Below, piece by piece: positions 61,169 to 64,000 of a DNA stretch of 64,000 nt (the stretch's first letter is position 1; each line of letters begins with the position of its first letter). Made by a program: the position numbers and the translations under genes. The stretch is taken from positions 1,908,001 to 1,972,000 of the forward strand of contig NZ_CP133480.1 in assembly GCF_031195445.1 (NCBI RefSeq), written 5' to 3'. This DNA is from Acuticoccus sp. MNP-M23 (GTDB lineage Bacteria; Pseudomonadota; Alphaproteobacteria; Rhizobiales; Amorphaceae). The notes under the pieces are model-generated. The model saw only the letters and a list, made by a program, of their open reading frames with translations, was not told where the DNA came from and did no database searches.

Positions 61169-62755
61169 TTGTGGGAGGATTTTTTTAGATTTTTCATATG
61201 CAGCATAATCGCACTCGGTTGCACTGCCGGTGCCTTTGAAAATGCTGCGGCCCAACACACGTCCCAACAAAATCAAAGGCCGAACATTCTCGTCATCTGG
61301 GGCGATGACATCAGGCAGACCAACCTGTCGACATACAGCTTTGGTCTGATGGGTTACGAAACGCCGAACATTGATCGCATCGCCAACGACGGCATCAAGT
61401 TCACCGACTATTACGCGGAGCAGAGCTGCACGGCTGGGCGGTCGACCTTCATCACCGGCCAGTCGACGCTGCGCACCGGCCTGTCCAAAGTGGGTCTGCC
61501 CGGCGCCGATCTTGGTCTGCGCGAAGACGATGTCACCATTGCTTCCGCGCTCAAGGATCTTGGCTACGCTACGGGCCAGTTCGGCAAGAATCACCTTGGC
61601 GACAAGGATGAATTTCTGCCGGTCAACCACGGCTTCGATGAGTTTTTCGGCAACCTCTACCACCTCAATGCAGAAGAAGAGCCGGAGAACCGCAACTACC
61701 CGACCGACCCGAGCTTCCGCGAGCAGTTCGGCCCGCGCGGCGTGATCCGTGCCTCCGCAGACGGCGAGATCGAGGACACGGGTCCCCTGACCCGTGAGCG
61801 GATGGAGACGGTCGACGAGGAAACTTCGGCGGCCGCCATCGAGTTCATGCAGCGCCAGGTCGCCGAGGACACGCCGTTTTTCGTCTGGATGAACGCCACG
61901 CGAATGCACTTCCGAACCCACGTCAAGGAAGAAAATCGCAGCGAACCCGGGCTGACCGCGCTGACCGAGTATGCCGACGGCATGATCGAGCATGACGCGA
62001 TGGTCGGGTCGATCCTCGACGCAGTCGATGAGCTTGGCATCGCGGACAACACCATCGTGATGTACTCAACTGACAACGGGCCGCACCAGAACTCCTGGCC
62101 CGACGCCGGCACGACCCCGTTCCGCAGCGAGAAAAACACCAACTGGGAAGGTGCTTTCCGCGTGCCTGCCGCGCTCCGCTGGCCCGGCCACATCGAGCCC
62201 GGCACCGTCAAGACCGGGATGTTCTCGGGGCTCGACTGGTTCCCGACGCTGCTTGCCGCCGCCGGCGACGCCGACATCAAGGAGCGACTGCTCGAAGGCG
62301 CCACTGTCGACGGCAAGGAGTACAAGGTCCACCTCGACGGCTATAATCAGCTTCCATACCTGACCGGCGAAACCGACGAGTCGGCCCGGAACGAGTTCTT
62401 TTACTTCAACGACGATGGCGTCATCGTCGGCCTCAGATACGAGAACTGGAAGTTCGTGTTCCAGGAGCAGCGCGAAACGGGGACGCTGAACATCTGGGCC
62501 GAGCCGTTCACGCCGCTGCGTGTCCCGAAGATCTTCGACCTGCGCTCGGATCCCTATGAGCGAGCCGACCGGACCTCGAACACCTACTATGACTGGGTGC
62601 TGGACCACGCCTTCCTGCTGGTGCCGGCTCAGGCGGAAGTCGCGCGGTTCTTCTCGACCTTCGAGGAATATCCGCCGTCGCAGCGGGCTGCGAGCTTCTC
62701 GGTCGACCAGATCCAGGAGCAGCTTGAGAACACTTTGAGCGGCATGGTTCAGTAA
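61169..62755 (+). CDS. Exported arylsulfatase (formylglycine-dependent), start unclear
   Basis: A type I sulfatase of about 520 residues. The formylglycine motif is CTAGRSTFITGQ (C87 by the longest frame), metal ligands are in ILVIWGDDIRQ and MYSTDNGPHQ, and a hydrophobic signal FFICSIIALGCTAGAFENAA precedes RPNILVIWG, so it is exported. No ATG or GTG lies upstream of the signal in this frame; the longest frame opens with TTG 61169, but GGGAGGA (61172-61178), an obvious ribosome binding site, lies after it, and the ATG at 61198 is out of frame. So the 5' end is either started from a rare codon or damaged. The sequence starting at CSIIALG would be a minimal signal. It leads an operon-like trio with the HAD gene and the following exported protein. 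Confidence 0.88.
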   Translation: MWEDFFRFFICSIIALGCTAGAFENAAAQHTSQQNQRPNILVIWGDDIRQTNLSTYSFGLMGYETPNIDRIANDGIKFTDYYAEQSCTAGRSTFITGQSTLRTGLSKVGLPGADLGLREDDVTIASALKDLGYATGQFGKNHLGDKDEFLPVNHGFDEFFGNLYHLNAEEEPENRNYPTDPSFREQFGPRGVIRASADGEIEDTGPLTRERMETVDEETSAAAIEFMQRQVAEDTPFFVWMNATRMHFRTHVKEENRSEPGLTALTEYADGMIEHDAMVGSILDAVDELGIADNTIVMYSTDNGPHQNSWPDAGTTPFRSEKNTNWEGAFRVPAALRWPGHIEPGTVKTGMFSGLDWFPTLLAAAGDADIKERLLEGATVDGKEYKVHLDGYNQLPYLTGETDESARNEFFYFNDDGVIVGLRYENWKFVFQEQRETGTLNIWAEPFTPLRVPKIFDLRSDPYERADRTSNTYYDWVLDHAFLLVPAQAEVARFFSTFEEYPPSQRAASFSVDQIQEQLENTLSGMVQ

Positions 62756-62766
62756 GAGCACCGAGC

Positions 62767-62792
62767 GCCCGCGGGGAATTTTTCTCGCGGGC
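62767..62792. terminator. Stem-loop between arylsulfatase and HAD genes
   Basis: GCCCGCG (62767-62773) pairs with CGCGGGC (62786-62792) around a 12-base A/T-rich loop. There is no T-run, so it is more likely an intercistronic stabiliser or partial attenuator than a full terminator. Confidence 0.45.
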
Positions 62793-62820
62793 CGATCACT
62801 CCCATCAGTTGGAGTCTGCA

Positions 62821-63795
62821 ATGCGCCGCATCCTTGCCCTCGCTGCACTGTTCGCTCTGCCGGGCTTTGCCCACGCGGATCCGCTTCCCTCCTGGAACGA
62901 CGGGGACGCCAAGGCCGCCATCGTCGAATTCGTCGAGAGCGTCACCGATGCCGCCGCCGACACCTACGTCACCCCCGCCGACCGGATCGCCGTCTTCGAC
63001 AATGACGGCACATTGTGGGCCGAGCAGCCGGTCTACTTCCAGTTCCTCTACGCGCTGGACAAACTGAAGGAGATGGCCGCCGCCGACCCCTCGATCCTGA
63101 CATCGGACCTGCTGAAATCGGCGGCCGCCGGCGACATGAAGGCGATCGCCGCAAGCGGGACGGAGGGGATGCTCGAAATTGCCATGGTCAGTCATTCGGG
63201 AATGGCAACCGATGACTTCAAGGCCAGCGTCCGCAGCTGGCTCGACACCGCACGCCACCCCGAGACCGGGATGGCCTACGACAGGATGATCTACCAGCCG
63301 ATGCTGGAGCTTCTCGCCTACCTGCGCGACGAGGACTTCCGCACCTTCATCGTTTCGGGCGGCGGGATCGACTTCATCCGCGTCTTCTCGCAGGAGGCCT
63401 ACAACATCCCGCCAGATCAGGTTATCGGCACCTCCGGCAACGCGCGCTACGAGGTCGCCGATGGAACGCCTGCGATCATGAAGGACCCCGGCATCTTCTT
63501 CATCGACGACAAGGAGGGAAAGCCGGTCGCAATCGAGAGCCGCCTCGGCAAGCGCCCGATCCTCGCTGCCGGCAATTCTGATGGCGATTTCCAGATGCTG
63601 GAATGGACGACCGCCGGGGACGGACCGCGGCTCGGCCTGATCGTTCACCACACCGATGCCGAGCGCGAGTTCGCCTATGATCGCGACGGCGCCGTCGGCA
63701 AGCTCGCGCGCGGTCTCGACGAGGCCGGGACGCGCGGCTGGCTCCTCGTCGACATGCAGGACGACTGGGCTACAGTCTGGCCCGGCAGTCGTTGA
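62821..63795 (+). CDS. Exported HAD-family phosphatase
   Basis: A 324-residue haloacid-dehalogenase superfamily protein with signal peptide MRRILALAALFALPGFAHAD. The nucleophile motif is IAVFDNDGTLWAEQP (D60, D62), motif II is FRTFIVSGGGIDFIR, motif III lysine in LGKRPILAAGNSDGDFQML (also motif IV acidic GNSDGD). A phosphoserine-phosphatase-like periplasmic enzyme; such proteins often neighbour sulfatases in marine bacteria. ATG 62821 is chosen (TTGGAG upstream); the frame opens at a TTG four codons earlier. Preceded by a hairpin after the sulfatase. Confidence 0.9.
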   Translation: MRRILALAALFALPGFAHADPLPSWNDGDAKAAIVEFVESVTDAAADTYVTPADRIAVFDNDGTLWAEQPVYFQFLYALDKLKEMAAADPSILTSDLLKSAAAGDMKAIAASGTEGMLEIAMVSHSGMATDDFKASVRSWLDTARHPETGMAYDRMIYQPMLELLAYLRDEDFRTFIVSGGGIDFIRVFSQEAYNIPPDQVIGTSGNARYEVADGTPAIMKDPGIFFIDDKEGKPVAIESRLGKRPILAAGNSDGDFQMLEWTTAGDGPRLGLIVHHTDAEREFAYDRDGAVGKLARGLDEAGTRGWLLVDMQDDWATVWPGSR

Positions 63796-63850
63796 CCTTG
63801 CCGGATACGCCAGAGACTCGCGCGATCAAGGCAATCGCGAAGGAGGGGCA

Positions 63851-64000
63851 GTGATACTGACACGATCCGCCGTTATTCTCTGCGCGCTCGGTGCCACGGG
63901 GTTCGCCGCCGGGGTCGTATTCGCGACCGAAGGGACATCGGTGCCCTTCGCGCAATCAGCTCCTGTCGCCTTGGCCGCGGCCGCCTGCCCGGAACGGCCC
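63851..64000 (+). CDS. Exported protein, N-terminal part only
   Basis: After AGGAGGGG (63841-63848) a GTG at 63851 opens a frame with a signal-peptide-like start, MILTRSAVILCALGATGFAA, GVVFATEG, followed by an Ala-rich segment and CPERP at the window edge. Too little is visible to name it. In sulfatase-HAD gene clusters of other bacteria the third gene is often a formylglycine-generating-enzyme-family protein, but nothing in these 50 residues proves this. Confidence 0.5.
   Translation, partial: MILTRSAVILCALGATGFAAGVVFATEGTSVPFAQSAPVALAAAACPERP

Overview
The window is high-GC DNA from an alphaproteobacterium. The case for this is indirect: DUF3489-DUF2924-recombinase and DUF5681 cassettes, an HWE-type histidine kinase, an isolated oleate hydratase with its TetR, and NitT/TauT and BMP-type ABC operons are all common in Hyphomicrobiales and Rhodobacterales-like genomes. 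I cannot name a genus. No rRNA, tRNA or CRISPR array was seen. Much of the window is accessory DNA: intact metabolic modules sit between decayed mobile elements, and many genes carry in-frame stops, frameshifts or internal deletions.

Layout. 1-1573: the end of a leftward operon, a YcaO protein followed (ATGA overlap) by a gene that looks like a B12-binding radical SAM protein and runs off the edge. 1.8-8.1 kb: a graveyard with an IS110 remnant, AACAGGG repeats, a large serine recombinase with a substituted active-site residue, broken DUF2924, DUF3489, DNA methyltransferase and two DUF5681 genes. 8.2-11.4 kb: an autotransporter. 11.9-14.2 kb: an MFS efflux pump with a divergent TetR. 14.2-17.0 kb: an IS5 deletion derivative, a membrane-anchored hydrolase, a broken resolvase and a WGR gene. 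17.2-26.1 kb: a catabolic locus (GntR, hydantoin-racemase-like protein, NitT/TauT ABC importer plus amidohydrolase, and divergently a beta-lactamase-fold hydrolase plus amidase) tied together by a shared palindrome ATGGCATGCCAT. 26.1-31.5 kb: gene remnants, a TRIC channel, a small lipoprotein, an IS3 element, an azoreductase remnant and a zinc alcohol dehydrogenase. 31.8-42.5 kb: nine contiguous carbohydrate-active genes, eight of them glycosyltransferases and one a PIG-L deacetylase-methyltransferase fusion. 42.5-47.3 kb: a second graveyard (HWE kinase split by an IS5 fragment, IS21 fragment, MFS fragment, gutted LysR). 47.4-54.1 kb: a BMP-type nucleoside-like ABC importer divergent from an isochorismatase-fold hydrolase and an amidase. 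54.3-57.3 kb: a protein with seven near-identical 70-residue FG-GAP repeats. 57.6-58.0 kb: a second IS5-like deletion derivative. 58.1-60.7 kb: oleate hydratase and TetR. 61.2-64 kb: arylsulfatase, HAD phosphatase and the start of a further exported protein.

How the genes work together. The two ABC loci each pair an importer with amide or ring hydrolases, which suggests uptake and hydrolysis of two different nitrogen-rich small molecules. The 17-26 kb locus is the most complete candidate for an uncharacterised pathway: it has its own regulator, a repeated operator, an importer and four hydrolase or racemase-like proteins, one of which lacks both catalytic cysteines of its family. The 31.8-42.5 kb cluster probably builds a glycan or glycolipid that is deacetylated and methylated; several of its proteins have unusual architectures (sucrose-phosphate-synthase-like with a degenerate phosphatase tail, a zinc-ribbon glycosyltransferase, a GT29-like protein). 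Functional statements are inferences from motifs read by eye.
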